Origin: Actinomycetota bacterium
Lineage (GTDB): Bacteria; Actinomycetota; Coriobacteriia; Anaerosomatales; Anaerosomataceae
Reading direction: 5' to 3'
DNA: 64,000 nt
Assembly: GCA_009773565.1 (NCBI GenBank)
Contig: WSXY01000002.1
Location: 228,420 to 292,419 of the forward strand
A model generated the notes under the pieces. It was not told the DNA's origin and searched no databases. It worked only from the letters and a program-made list of their open reading frames with translations. Position 1 is the stretch's first letter, and every line of letters begins with the position of its first letter. This document shows, one piece after another, positions 34,074-41,542 of the stretch. The translations under genes and the position numbers were made by a program.

Positions 34074-35527
34074 CGGCCGAGGACCACATCGTCCCGGCAT
34101 CCGGCATCCCGCCGGTCAATGTGCCGTACAGCGCGGTCCTCTCGAACAAGCGCTTCCGGCGTCTGTGGTTCAGCCAGTTCATAAGCGGTACCGGCGACTG
34201 GCTCGTTATCGGCCTGCTCATCCCGCTCGTGACGACGCTCTCGGGTGGGTCATCGTTTGCGGTGGCTGGCATCATGATCGCGAAGATCCTGCCATCGCTC
34301 CTCCTGAGCTCGTTCACCGGCGTCTTCGTCGATCACTTCGACCGCCGCAAGGTGATGATTGCGTGCGACGCCACCCGTGCGGTTCTCGCGCTCGGACTGC
34401 TCTTCACTAATAGCCTGGCCGTCATCTACCTCATCGTCTTGCTCATGGAGACGGCATCGCTCTTCTTCACACCGGCGAAGAACGCGCTCATTCCCCGGTT
34501 GGTGAGCGACGAAGAGATCACGATGGCGAACAGCCTCAGCTACACCACCCAGCAGGCGAGCATGCTCATCGGCCTTACGATGTCAGGGGCGATACTCGCC
34601 GCGTTCGAGGCGATCGTGCGCTGGGTGCTGGGCAGCGGGTTCCCCTTTGTCGATCAACTCGTCGGGCCGCTTGCACCGGCGTTGCTTGGCCCGCGCGCAG
34701 GCGTGACGCTCGATAGCCTCACCTTTGTCGTGTCCGCGCTCTTCATCCTCTCCATCAAGGTGAAGGCGCGTGCGTCGGGCAACGGCAAGCTCCATCTGTC
34801 GCTTATCGGCAAGGACGCGATCGAGTCGTTCCATTTCCTCGGCGCGCACAAGGAACTCCGCGGTTTTCTCGTCACGATCGGCATGGCGCTTCTTGGTGGA
34901 GGTGCGATCATCACCGTCGGTCTCGTCTACGTGCAGCAGAACCTCTTCGGTAGCGTGCCGTTCCTCGATAAGGTGAAGGTGCTCGAGCGGCTCATCGCCG
35001 CGCCGCAGACGTTCATGCTCGTGTTCATCGCACTTGGCATGGTTGTCGGGGCGCTCATCGTCCCACGGCTCGCCGAGCACGTGCCGCTTCAGGCGCTCTT
35101 CCTCGGCGGTGTGAGCGGCTTCGGTATCGGCATGTTCATCTTCTCGCTCTCGACCGCGTATTGGACTGCGGCCGTCTTCGCGCTGGTGGCGGGCCTCTGC
35201 ATCGCCGCACTCACGGTTTCCGGGAATACGTACGTCATACGGACCGTTGCCGACGAGATTCGCGGTCGTGTCTTCACCGCTATGGAGTCAGTGATTCGCG
35301 TGTCGCTCCTGCTTTCTATGGTTGTTGTGGCGCCGATTGGCGATCTTGTTGCGAAGGCGATCCGCGCCGTGGTCGTGGCGCAGGGCATTGCGCCAGACAC
35401 AATGTGGCTCTCCGGCCCTCGCATCACGCTGTTGCTGACATCGCTCATCGTCATGGGCGCGGCGGTTTACGCGTATCGCACGCTTAACTGGCGACGCTGC
35501 GTCGAGGAGGTGTCCGCCGATGAGTGA
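34070..35527 (+). CDS. Major facilitator superfamily transporter
   Basis: The ATG at 34070 overlaps the fumarase alpha stop, and the gene end overlaps the beta start by eight bases. The 485 residues hold about 12 membrane helices with the MFS loop GVFVDHFDRRKVMIACDATRA (the G-x3-D-R/K-x-G-R/K loop between helices 2 and 3). The family resembles the EntS/DHA3-like permeases (cd06173). The position suggests co-expression with fumarase; a dicarboxylate substrate is not implied by sequence. Confidence 0.88.
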   Translation: MTAEDHIVPASGIPPVNVPYSAVLSNKRFRRLWFSQFISGTGDWLVIGLLIPLVTTLSGGSSFAVAGIMIAKILPSLLLSSFTGVFVDHFDRRKVMIACDATRAVLALGLLFTNSLAVIYLIVLLMETASLFFTPAKNALIPRLVSDEEITMANSLSYTTQQASMLIGLTMSGAILAAFEAIVRWVLGSGFPFVDQLVGPLAPALLGPRAGVTLDSLTFVVSALFILSIKVKARASGNGKLHLSLIGKDAIESFHFLGAHKELRGFLVTIGMALLGGGAIITVGLVYVQQNLFGSVPFLDKVKVLERLIAAPQTFMLVFIALGMVVGALIVPRLAEHVPLQALFLGGVSGFGIGMFIFSLSTAYWTAAVFALVAGLCIAALTVSGNTYVIRTVADEIRGRVFTAMESVIRVSLLLSMVVVAPIGDLVAKAIRAVVVAQGIAPDTMWLSGPRITLLLTSLIVMGAAVYAYRTLNWRRCVEEVSADE

Positions 35528-36083
35528 CCCGGCCCGCATCACGCTGCCGGCAACCCGCGAGTCGCTCGCCGGGCTCCGCGCTGGCGACGAGGTACTGCTC
35601 TCGGGCACCGTCTTCACGGCTCGCGACGCCACGCACGTACGTCTCGCGGCCGAGCTCGCGCGCACGGGTGCGCTCCCGTACGCGCTCGCGGGCGAGACGC
35701 TCTTCTATGCGGGTCCGACACCGCCTGCTGCCGGGAGACCGGTTGGCTCGGTGGGACCGACGACCGCGAAGCGCATGGACGCGTGGACTCCGCGGCTCCT
35801 CGAAGCGGGGATAGTCGCGACAGTCGGTAAGGGCGCGCGTTCCGAAGCGGTTCGACGCGCGCATGCCGAGAGCGGCGCCGTGTACTTCGCCGCCGTTGGC
35901 GGAGCGGCCGCATTGCTTGCAACGCACGTTCGCTCGGCCGAGACGGTCGCGTACGCCGATCTCGGCACCGAGGCGCTGGTGCGGATGGAACTCGTTGACT
36001 TTCCCGCGTTTGTTGCGATCGATGCGTGCGGGACGGACCTGTACGCCGCGGCGCCGACCGAGTGGCGGGTGAGCCAGCGATGA
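35520..36083 (+). CDS. Class I fumarate hydratase, beta subunit
   Basis: The 187 residues match the beta (C-terminal) part of class I fumarase: SGTVFTARDATHVR, GPTTAKRMDAWTPRLLEAG, VGKGARSEAV and DLGTEALVRMELVDFPAFVAID. Together with the alpha subunit at 33231 it forms the enzyme. Its stop overlaps the tmk start (ATGA). Confidence 0.9.
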   Translation: MSDPARITLPATRESLAGLRAGDEVLLSGTVFTARDATHVRLAAELARTGALPYALAGETLFYAGPTPPAAGRPVGSVGPTTAKRMDAWTPRLLEAGIVATVGKGARSEAVRRAHAESGAVYFAAVGGAAALLATHVRSAETVAYADLGTEALVRMELVDFPAFVAIDACGTDLYAAAPTEWRVSQR

Positions 36084-36718
36084 CCGGGCTGTTCATCACC
36101 TTCGAGGGCGGCGACGGCTCCGGCAAGACGACGCAGATCGCCCGGCTTGCCGCAGCGCTTCGTGCCGCCGGTCGCGATGTCGTGACGCTCCGTGAGCCGG
36201 GCGGCACGGTCGTCGGGGAGGGTGTTCGCGAGATCCTCCTCGACCCCGCGCACGAAGAGCTCTCGCCCATGGCCGAGCTTCTGCTGTTCACCGCAAGCCG
36301 CGCACAACTCTCGCTGACGGTCATCAAGCCGGCGCTCGATGCTGGCAAGATCGTGCTGTGCGATCGCCACGCCGACTCTTCGGTGGCGTATCAGGGCTAC
36401 GGTCGCGGCCTCGACCTCGCGATGGTCCGCGCGATCAACACGTGGGCGACCGGCGGGCTTGTGCCCGACCGCACGATCGTCTTGGACGTGGAGCCGCATG
36501 CCGGAATCGCTGCTGCGACGCCGCACACGGCCGACCGCCTCGAGCGTGAAGCGATCGCGTTCCACGAGCGTATTCGCGCGGGCTATCTCGAGATGGCCGC
36601 CGCGGAACCCGATCGTATCGTCGTGGTAGAGCGTGACGCGACCGATGCCGTGTGGTCCGGTGTGCTTGCGGCTCTCGCACCCGTGCTTGCTCGCGCCGGC
36701 ATCACGTTGGGGGCATGA
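36080..36718 (+). CDS. tmk: Thymidylate kinase
   Basis: ATG 36080 overlaps the fumarase beta stop. The 212 residues have the P-loop FEGGDGSGKTTQ (residues 6-17), LREPGGTVVGEGVREILLD, and DRHADSSVAYQGYGRGL, the DR[YH] motif with catalytic Arg; the lid region is short. It phosphorylates dTMP. The stop overlaps the holB start. Confidence 0.93.
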   Translation: MTGLFITFEGGDGSGKTTQIARLAAALRAAGRDVVTLREPGGTVVGEGVREILLDPAHEELSPMAELLLFTASRAQLSLTVIKPALDAGKIVLCDRHADSSVAYQGYGRGLDLAMVRAINTWATGGLVPDRTIVLDVEPHAGIAAATPHTADRLEREAIAFHERIRAGYLEMAAAEPDRIVVVERDATDAVWSGVLAALAPVLARAGITLGA

Positions 36719-37848
36719 TGTCTCGCCTGTGCGTCTGGGACGAGCTTCCCGCGCAGACGCGCGTCGCCGGCTACCTGAGCCGTGCGGTGGCCTCCGATGC
36801 CGTATCGCATGCATATCTCTTCGTAGGGCCGACCGGCTCCGGCAAGATCACTGCCGCCAAGGCGCTCGCGTGCGCTCTCTTTTGCGATGACGGCGGCTGC
36901 GGCTCGTGCCCTACATGCCGCCGGGTCCTGAGCGGTTTCCATCCCGACGTCCATGAGGTGCATCCCGAGGGCGCGGCGACGTACGTCATCCAGCAGATTC
37001 GCGACATCATCCATGACGTCCACCTGAAGCCCGTGCAGGCGCGCCGCAAGATATACATCGTCGGCGAGGCCGAGCGCTTCGATGCGCCTTCAGCGAACGC
37101 GTTCTTGAAGACGCTCGAGGAGCCGCCCGATAACGTCGTCATCATCCTCATGACGCGCTCGTACGACGCTGTCATGCCGACGATCGCCTCGCGCTGTCAG
37201 GTCGTGCGCTTCCGCCCGATACCCCCAAGCGTGGCCGAGGCGCTCCTCGTGCAGCGCAGCGGCGCTGACACCGCTCAGGCGCGTGCGGCGCTCGCGGCCG
37301 CAGGCGGCGTCGTCCCACGCGCCGAGGACCTCCTCGGTTCGCCCGGACGCCTTGCCGCGCGGGACCTTGCGCTCGACACGCTCAAGCGGCTCGCGGTCAT
37401 GGACGGCTACGACATCCTCGAAGCCGCACGAGAGCTTCTCGCTGCCGCCAAGGCACCGCTTGATGAGGTGAAGTCCGTGCACTCCGATGAGCTCGAGGAG
37501 CACCGCTCGCTTCTCGGCAAGCAGTCGTCCACGAAGTCGCTCGAGGACCGCCAGAAGCGCGAGCTTACGTCGCGCGAGCGCGAGGGCCTGAGCGAGATCA
37601 TCGGCGTGACGGAGAGCTGGCTCCGCGATTGCTTAGTCGTGTCCCAGGGTGCCGACGCCTTGGTCGGGAATACGGACGTCGCCGACGCACTTGTTGAGGT
37701 CGCAGCGGTCATCACGCCAAGGGCCGCACTTACGGCGATTTCGGCTGCAGAAACAGCGCGCAAGCGTATTACGTATAATGTGAGCCCGCAGCTGGCCATT
37801 GAGGCCATGCTGTTCGACATACAGGAGGTACTCCGATGCCCACGATAG
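36715..37848 (+). CDS. holB: DNA polymerase III delta prime subunit
   Basis: ATG 36715 (followed by a second ATG) overlaps the tmk stop. The 377 residues show AYLFVGPTGSGKI, a zinc module (CDDGGCGSCPTCRR), FDAPSANAFLKTLEEPP and ASRCQVVRFRP (SRC motif). In the P-loop, residue 45 is Ile where Thr or Ser is expected, so ATP hydrolysis is unlikely, which is usual for delta prime. A charged linker near residues 250-300 is Glu/Lys/Arg rich. The end overlaps the PSP1-protein start by 13 bases. Confidence 0.9.
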   Translation: MMSRLCVWDELPAQTRVAGYLSRAVASDAVSHAYLFVGPTGSGKITAAKALACALFCDDGGCGSCPTCRRVLSGFHPDVHEVHPEGAATYVIQQIRDIIHDVHLKPVQARRKIYIVGEAERFDAPSANAFLKTLEEPPDNVVIILMTRSYDAVMPTIASRCQVVRFRPIPPSVAEALLVQRSGADTAQARAALAAAGGVVPRAEDLLGSPGRLAARDLALDTLKRLAVMDGYDILEAARELLAAAKAPLDEVKSVHSDELEEHRSLLGKQSSTKSLEDRQKRELTSREREGLSEIIGVTESWLRDCLVVSQGADALVGNTDVADALVEVAAVITPRAALTAISAAETARKRITYNVSPQLAIEAMLFDIQEVLRCPR

Positions 37849-39071
37849 TGGGAGTCAGATTCAAATATGCGGGTAAGGTACTCTACTTCGACCCGGCGGG
37901 CAGCGAGCCTGTCGTGGGCGGTCACGTCGTCGTCACCACCGAGCGCGGCGAGGAGTACGGCGAAGTCGTTCTCGCACCGCAAGAGGTTGAGCCGGCCGAC
38001 GTGCCGCCGGGCCTCAAGCCCGTGCTGCGCGTGACTGACGAGGCCGATGATGCTCTGGCCGCAAAGCTCGCCGCGCGCGAGACGGGCGCCATGGAGACGT
38101 TCCGCGGTCTCATCAAGCGCTACAAGCTCGATATGAAGCCCATCGGCGTCGAGACGCTCTTCGACGACAGCAAGATGGTCTTCTACTTTGTCGCCGAGGA
38201 GCGCGTCGACTTCCGCGACCTCGTCCGCGATCTTGCGGCGGCGTTCAAGACACGTATCGATATGCGACAGGTCGGCGTTCGCGACGAGGCACGTCTCGTC
38301 GGCGGCCTCGGTCATTGCGGCGAGCAACTCTGCTGCGTGCGCTTTGGCGGAGAGTTCCAGCCGGTCTCGATCCGGATGGCCAAAGAGCAGGACCTGCCGC
38401 TCAACCCGCTCAAGATCTCGGGTCTCTGCGGTCGGCTCATGTGCTGCCTGCGCTACGAGTTCGAGGCGTACAAGGACTTCAAGGGTCGTGCGCCGCGCAA
38501 GAACGCGATCATCCAGACGCCGCAGGGTCTCGCGAAGGTCATCGATATGAACACGCCGCGCGAAGCCATCATGCTTCAGCTCGAGGATGGCTCGCGTTTC
38601 GAGGTGCCGCTCGCGTCCATGGATTGCTCGTGCGACAAGGGCTGCCCGTGCCGCGTGAAGGCCGAAGCGCTGCCCCAGCCCGAGGAATCCGATTACGAGA
38701 TGATCATCGAGCGGGGAGAGACGCCCAAGCAACCGCGTCAGGAGCGCCAGGAGCGCAAGCCTCGCGAGGAGCGAAAGCCGCGCGAAGCACGACCGGCGCG
38801 CGAGGAGCAGCCCGCGAGCGGCGAGCAGCCTGCGACCGGCGAGCGCAAGCGCCGTCGGCGTGGTGGTGGCGGCAGCAAGCCGACCGAGGGTCAAGGCGCG
38901 ACGCCTGCAACCGACGCCCAGAAGCCCGCTCAGCCCCGCCAGAAGCAGGGTCCCGCGTCGCAGACGCAGGCACCGGTGGACGGACAGGCTGCGAGCGCTG
39001 ACGGTGCTGCACCCGCGGCACGCAAACGCCGTCGGAGACGCCGTCCCGGTAGTTCTGGCAAAGCCGAATAG
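37836..39071 (+). CDS. PSP1/RicT-like protein with a basic low-complexity tail
   Basis: The ATG at 37836 follows GGAGG and lies in the end of holB, a common position for PSP1-domain (YaaT/RicT) genes. Residues 1-270 form the PSP1 domain with HCGEQLCCVRFG and ISGLCGRLMCCLRYE, the cysteine groups that bind an iron-sulfur cluster in the Ric complex. The remaining 140 residues are an Arg/Glu/Gln/Ala-rich, probably disordered tail ending in a poly-Arg block (RKRRRRRRPG). The tail may bind RNA. The Ric complex affects mRNA processing in Bacillus; function here is inferred. Confidence 0.9.
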   Translation: MPTIVGVRFKYAGKVLYFDPAGSEPVVGGHVVVTTERGEEYGEVVLAPQEVEPADVPPGLKPVLRVTDEADDALAAKLAARETGAMETFRGLIKRYKLDMKPIGVETLFDDSKMVFYFVAEERVDFRDLVRDLAAAFKTRIDMRQVGVRDEARLVGGLGHCGEQLCCVRFGGEFQPVSIRMAKEQDLPLNPLKISGLCGRLMCCLRYEFEAYKDFKGRAPRKNAIIQTPQGLAKVIDMNTPREAIMLQLEDGSRFEVPLASMDCSCDKGCPCRVKAEALPQPEESDYEMIIERGETPKQPRQERQERKPREERKPREARPAREEQPASGEQPATGERKRRRRGGGGSKPTEGQGATPATDAQKPAQPRQKQGPASQTQAPVDGQAASADGAAPAARKRRRRRRPGSSGKAE

Positions 39072-39078
39072 CGTTCGC

Positions 39079-39084
39079 TATACT
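39079..39084 (+). promoter_or_regulatory. -10 box of tRNA-Thr
   Basis: TATACT lies 10 bases upstream of the tRNA 5' end at 39095. Confidence 0.5.
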
Positions 39085-39094
39085 TCGTACTCGC

Positions 39095-39171
39095 GCCGAC
39101 GTAGCTCAGCTGGCCAGAGCACCGCACTCGTAATGCGGGGGTCAGGGGTTCGAATCCCCTCGTCGGCTCCA
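39095..39171 (+). tRNA. tRNA-Thr (anticodon CGT)
   Basis: The gene is 77 bases including a genome-encoded CCA end. Acceptor arms GCCGACG (39095-39101) and CGTCGGC (39161-39167) pair perfectly; the anticodon stem CCGCA/TGCGG encloses the loop CTCGTAA with anticodon CGT at 39129-39131; the T-arm has GGTTCGAATCC. A second copy of its 3' half lies at 43517-43570, so this is the intact target of an integrated element. Confidence 0.95.
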
Positions 39172-39213
39172 GAAAGACACTGCGGCCCCTACCAACCAGG
39201 TAGGGGCCGCTTC
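39117..39213 (+). repeat. Left direct repeat (attL-like): tRNA 3' half and terminator
   Basis: From within the anticodon arm (CGCACTCGTAATGCGGGGG) to just after the terminator (GGCCGCTTCA) this segment matches 43517-43609 nearly base for base. The similarity starts near 39123 and runs to about 39214. The differences in the right copy are one extra G in the T-arm, one C to T, and a two-base change before the terminator. Confidence 0.85.
39182..39210 (+). terminator. Intrinsic terminator of tRNA-Thr
   Basis: The 12-bp stem GCGGCCCCTACC with GGTAGGGGCCGC has a loop AACCA and is followed by TTCATT. It is also copied with the repeat at 43578-43604. Confidence 0.8.
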
Positions 39214-39390
39214 ATTCGGCGCTCGAAAATGGGGACACATTTCATCCGTGATCTCTAACGATGTCGCGGGTCTTTCGTCATGCTGTGCGAGTGGTTGGTA
39301 GCCTCGCCCTGCGTCTCCTGAAGCTGCGCGTGATACCGTGCTATCCGCTACACTCGGTGCGCAAGCGCAGTCGTTACTAGGGGGATTTCG

Positions 39391-40170
39391 ATGGCGGTGT
39401 ATCAAGATAAGGCACGAGAGCGGGTTTCGAGGGGGCTTCGTAAGTACAAGAGCGTCGTGCAAAAAGCGCGCGCCAATGGAGCACAGGAGAGCGACACGAG
39501 AATGATTGTGTCGTCGATCGTGAGTGACATGCTGGGATGGGATGCATTCGACAACCTCACCGGAGAGTATCGGATCAAAGGGAGCTTTGCGGACTTTGTC
39601 ATCCGAAAGGACGGCAAGCATTTCGTCATCATTGAAGTGAAATCCGTTACGTCGAATCTCAATGACAAGCACCTTTATCAGGCTGTCTCCTACGCGGCGA
39701 ATCAAGGCGTCGAATGGGTCATCCTTACTAATGGGGCCGAGTGGCGTCTGTATCGTGTTCTCTTCAACAAGCCCGTTGAGCATCAGCTGGTCTTCGAAGT
39801 CAGCCTGTTGGACGAGGACATGAAGCCTAAGCACAAGACGGACCTCATGTACTTGCTGACTCCAGATGCGCAGCGCAGGGATGAGCTTGAGGTCTTCTAC
39901 CAGCGTCAGTGTGCTCTTTCAGCTTCGAACATAGCTAAACTCATCCTAAGCGAGTCAGTACTCACAAAACTGCGCGCAGAGATCAAGCTCGACTCAGGCA
40001 ACCGAATCGCTCTCGATGAGCTGGCTGAGATTATGGTCGGATGTGTCATTCACCCTGCCGCCCAGGGAGAGCATGTCGACAAGCAGCTGAAGCGCGTTCA
40101 GCGCGCGGCGAGAGCGCCTCGTAAGTCAGCCGCAGCTGGTGAAATGATTGCGCCGATGGTCGAAACGTAG
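39391..40170 (+). CDS. HsdR-N-like PD-(D/E)XK nuclease-domain protein
   Basis: The ATG at 39391 follows AGGGGGATT. The 259 residues resemble the stand-alone type I restriction enzyme R-protein N-terminal domain: after GEYRIKGSFADFVIRKDGKHFVIIEVKS, D68 and E82-x-K84 form the PD-(D/E)XK catalytic triad, and the following helices have QAVSYAANQGVEWVILTNGAEWRLY. The C-terminal 100 residues are helical and end in a Lys/Arg-rich stretch. There is no helicase domain and no hsdM or hsdS nearby, so it is not a classical R-M subunit. It is the first gene in the tRNA-flanked island. Confidence 0.8.
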   Translation: MAVYQDKARERVSRGLRKYKSVVQKARANGAQESDTRMIVSSIVSDMLGWDAFDNLTGEYRIKGSFADFVIRKDGKHFVIIEVKSVTSNLNDKHLYQAVSYAANQGVEWVILTNGAEWRLYRVLFNKPVEHQLVFEVSLLDEDMKPKHKTDLMYLLTPDAQRRDELEVFYQRQCALSASNIAKLILSESVLTKLRAEIKLDSGNRIALDELAEIMVGCVIHPAAQGEHVDKQLKRVQRAARAPRKSAAAGEMIAPMVET

Positions 40171-40388
40171 GTTAGACCTACAATTCACGGGCTCGGCGAT
40201 ATGCGGAATCGAGCCATGAGGGCAAGACCCGCAGAAGTGGGGGCGGTACATCTAGATGGGGGACCCGCGATATGCACATATGGGGCTATGGGAGGTACCG
40301 GGACAGTCTCAGTAGCGTGGGGGTCGGCGAAACGCGATAAGTATGGGGAGACGCGTTACCATCAGCCGAAGTCGGCGACTGGAGACTA

Positions 40389-41336
40389 ATGGTCGGGTGC
40401 GCTTGCAGTTCATGGAATCCGGATGACGGACTTGGGATTGAGGCGTTCGCCAGTATTCGAGCGGACTGTTCCGCGCTGCGTATGATTCTAGTCCCGGATA
40501 GCCTTTGGGACGACTTCGAGGCCTGGCATGGTCAGCTGGACGATGCTTCGCTCCATCGGTCTATTCTGTTGCTGGCTCTGCAGAGGGGCTATCTGGCCGC
40601 AATTGTGTCTCCAGTGCATCGCTACTTAGTCTGTCAGGGCGAGATGTCATCGAAGGTGACCAAACAGTACAAGACAGACCTCCGCGAAGACTGGTGGTGC
40701 TATTCCGATCCGGCTGAACGACACCAGAAGGCGCGTATGTATTCTGGTCGTCTAGCTGAGCTTCAGTTTGCTGAATGGCTAGAAGAACAAGGATGGCGCG
40801 TCGAGAATCTTGAGGCACTTGGGGCGGATTCAGACATTGAAGCTATGGCACCAAATGAAGTGGTGGCTACGAGCTTCGAGGTCAAGCTCATTGGCGTTGA
40901 GGACACCGATTTTGAGTGTATTGTCAGAAGCCTTGCAGGTAGTCCTGCGGGCCACCATGCTTCTCCATACGATGCGGCCAACTATCTGTTGTTCAGAGCG
41001 TATGAGGCTGCAGTTCAACTCCGCAGGAATGAACGTGGGCGGCGGATTGTAGTTGTAGTTGTGGACGACATGGCGTGGCCGGAGTTCGAGGTGCAGATTC
41101 GTGAGGGTTGGATCGATTGGAGTCGTCCTGGGTTTCTCAGGGGGGATCATTTGAGCGACTTCCTGGCGGGACAATTGTCACGATATCCGGAGCTGCTTTC
41201 GAATCTAGCGGACACGCTGCATGCTGTTGATGAGCTATGGATATTGAGGCGTGAGGACGGCTACAGGCATGTCTGTGAACTCATCCAGCCGTTGGCGTGC
41301 CTGACGACGCAGCACCAGGGGCCCGGCGGCGAGTGA
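40389..41336 (+). CDS. Uncharacterised protein with PD-(D/E)XK-like motifs
   Basis: The 315 residues begin at ATG 40389 (GGAG eight bases upstream); ATG at residue 32 is an alternative. I do not recognise a named family. The middle reads SGRLAELQFAEWLEEQGW (E124), then GADSDIEA (D149), then SFEVKLI (E164-x-K166), which is the order and spacing of a PD-(D/E)XK nuclease fold. The C-terminal 140 residues contain RRIVVVVVDDMAWPEFEV and helical segments. It shares the island with the HsdR-N-like protein. Nuclease activity is inferred from motifs alone. Confidence 0.6.
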   Translation: MVGCACSSWNPDDGLGIEAFASIRADCSALRMILVPDSLWDDFEAWHGQLDDASLHRSILLLALQRGYLAAIVSPVHRYLVCQGEMSSKVTKQYKTDLREDWWCYSDPAERHQKARMYSGRLAELQFAEWLEEQGWRVENLEALGADSDIEAMAPNEVVATSFEVKLIGVEDTDFECIVRSLAGSPAGHHASPYDAANYLLFRAYEAAVQLRRNERGRRIVVVVVDDMAWPEFEVQIREGWIDWSRPGFLRGDHLSDFLAGQLSRYPELLSNLADTLHAVDELWILRREDGYRHVCELIQPLACLTTQHQGPGGE

Positions 41337-41542
41337 CCTCCGGCTGTGAGGTGAGACGGGGCCTATTGATAGACCCAGGTGCGATCTGTGATTCAGAGCC
41401 GGGCAATAGGATATTCCTTGAGCGTGCGTTGGGTTGGCGAAGGCTCTTTGTCGCGTAATCATGGTGTCGTGGGTTACAAGTGGACCGTGTCAGTGCCGGC
41501 GACTAGGTTGATAGTGAAGTACTGACTACCGGGGGGTTGTAC

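Noticed and set aside
35705..36814. A 369-codon minus-strand frame over fumarase beta and tmk
   Set aside because: It covers two genes with intact motifs on the + strand; its translation is Arg/Ser-rich and unlike a protein family.
37407..38894. A 495-codon minus-strand frame over holB and the PSP1 gene
   Set aside because: It is the antisense of two recognised genes, with a translation dominated by Leu/Arg/Ala; no motif.
40201..40389. A 62-codon frame between the two nuclease-like genes
   Set aside because: Gly/Arg-rich translation, no ribosome-binding site and no similarity to a known family. This gap of about 220 bases is left as non-coding with nothing else seen.
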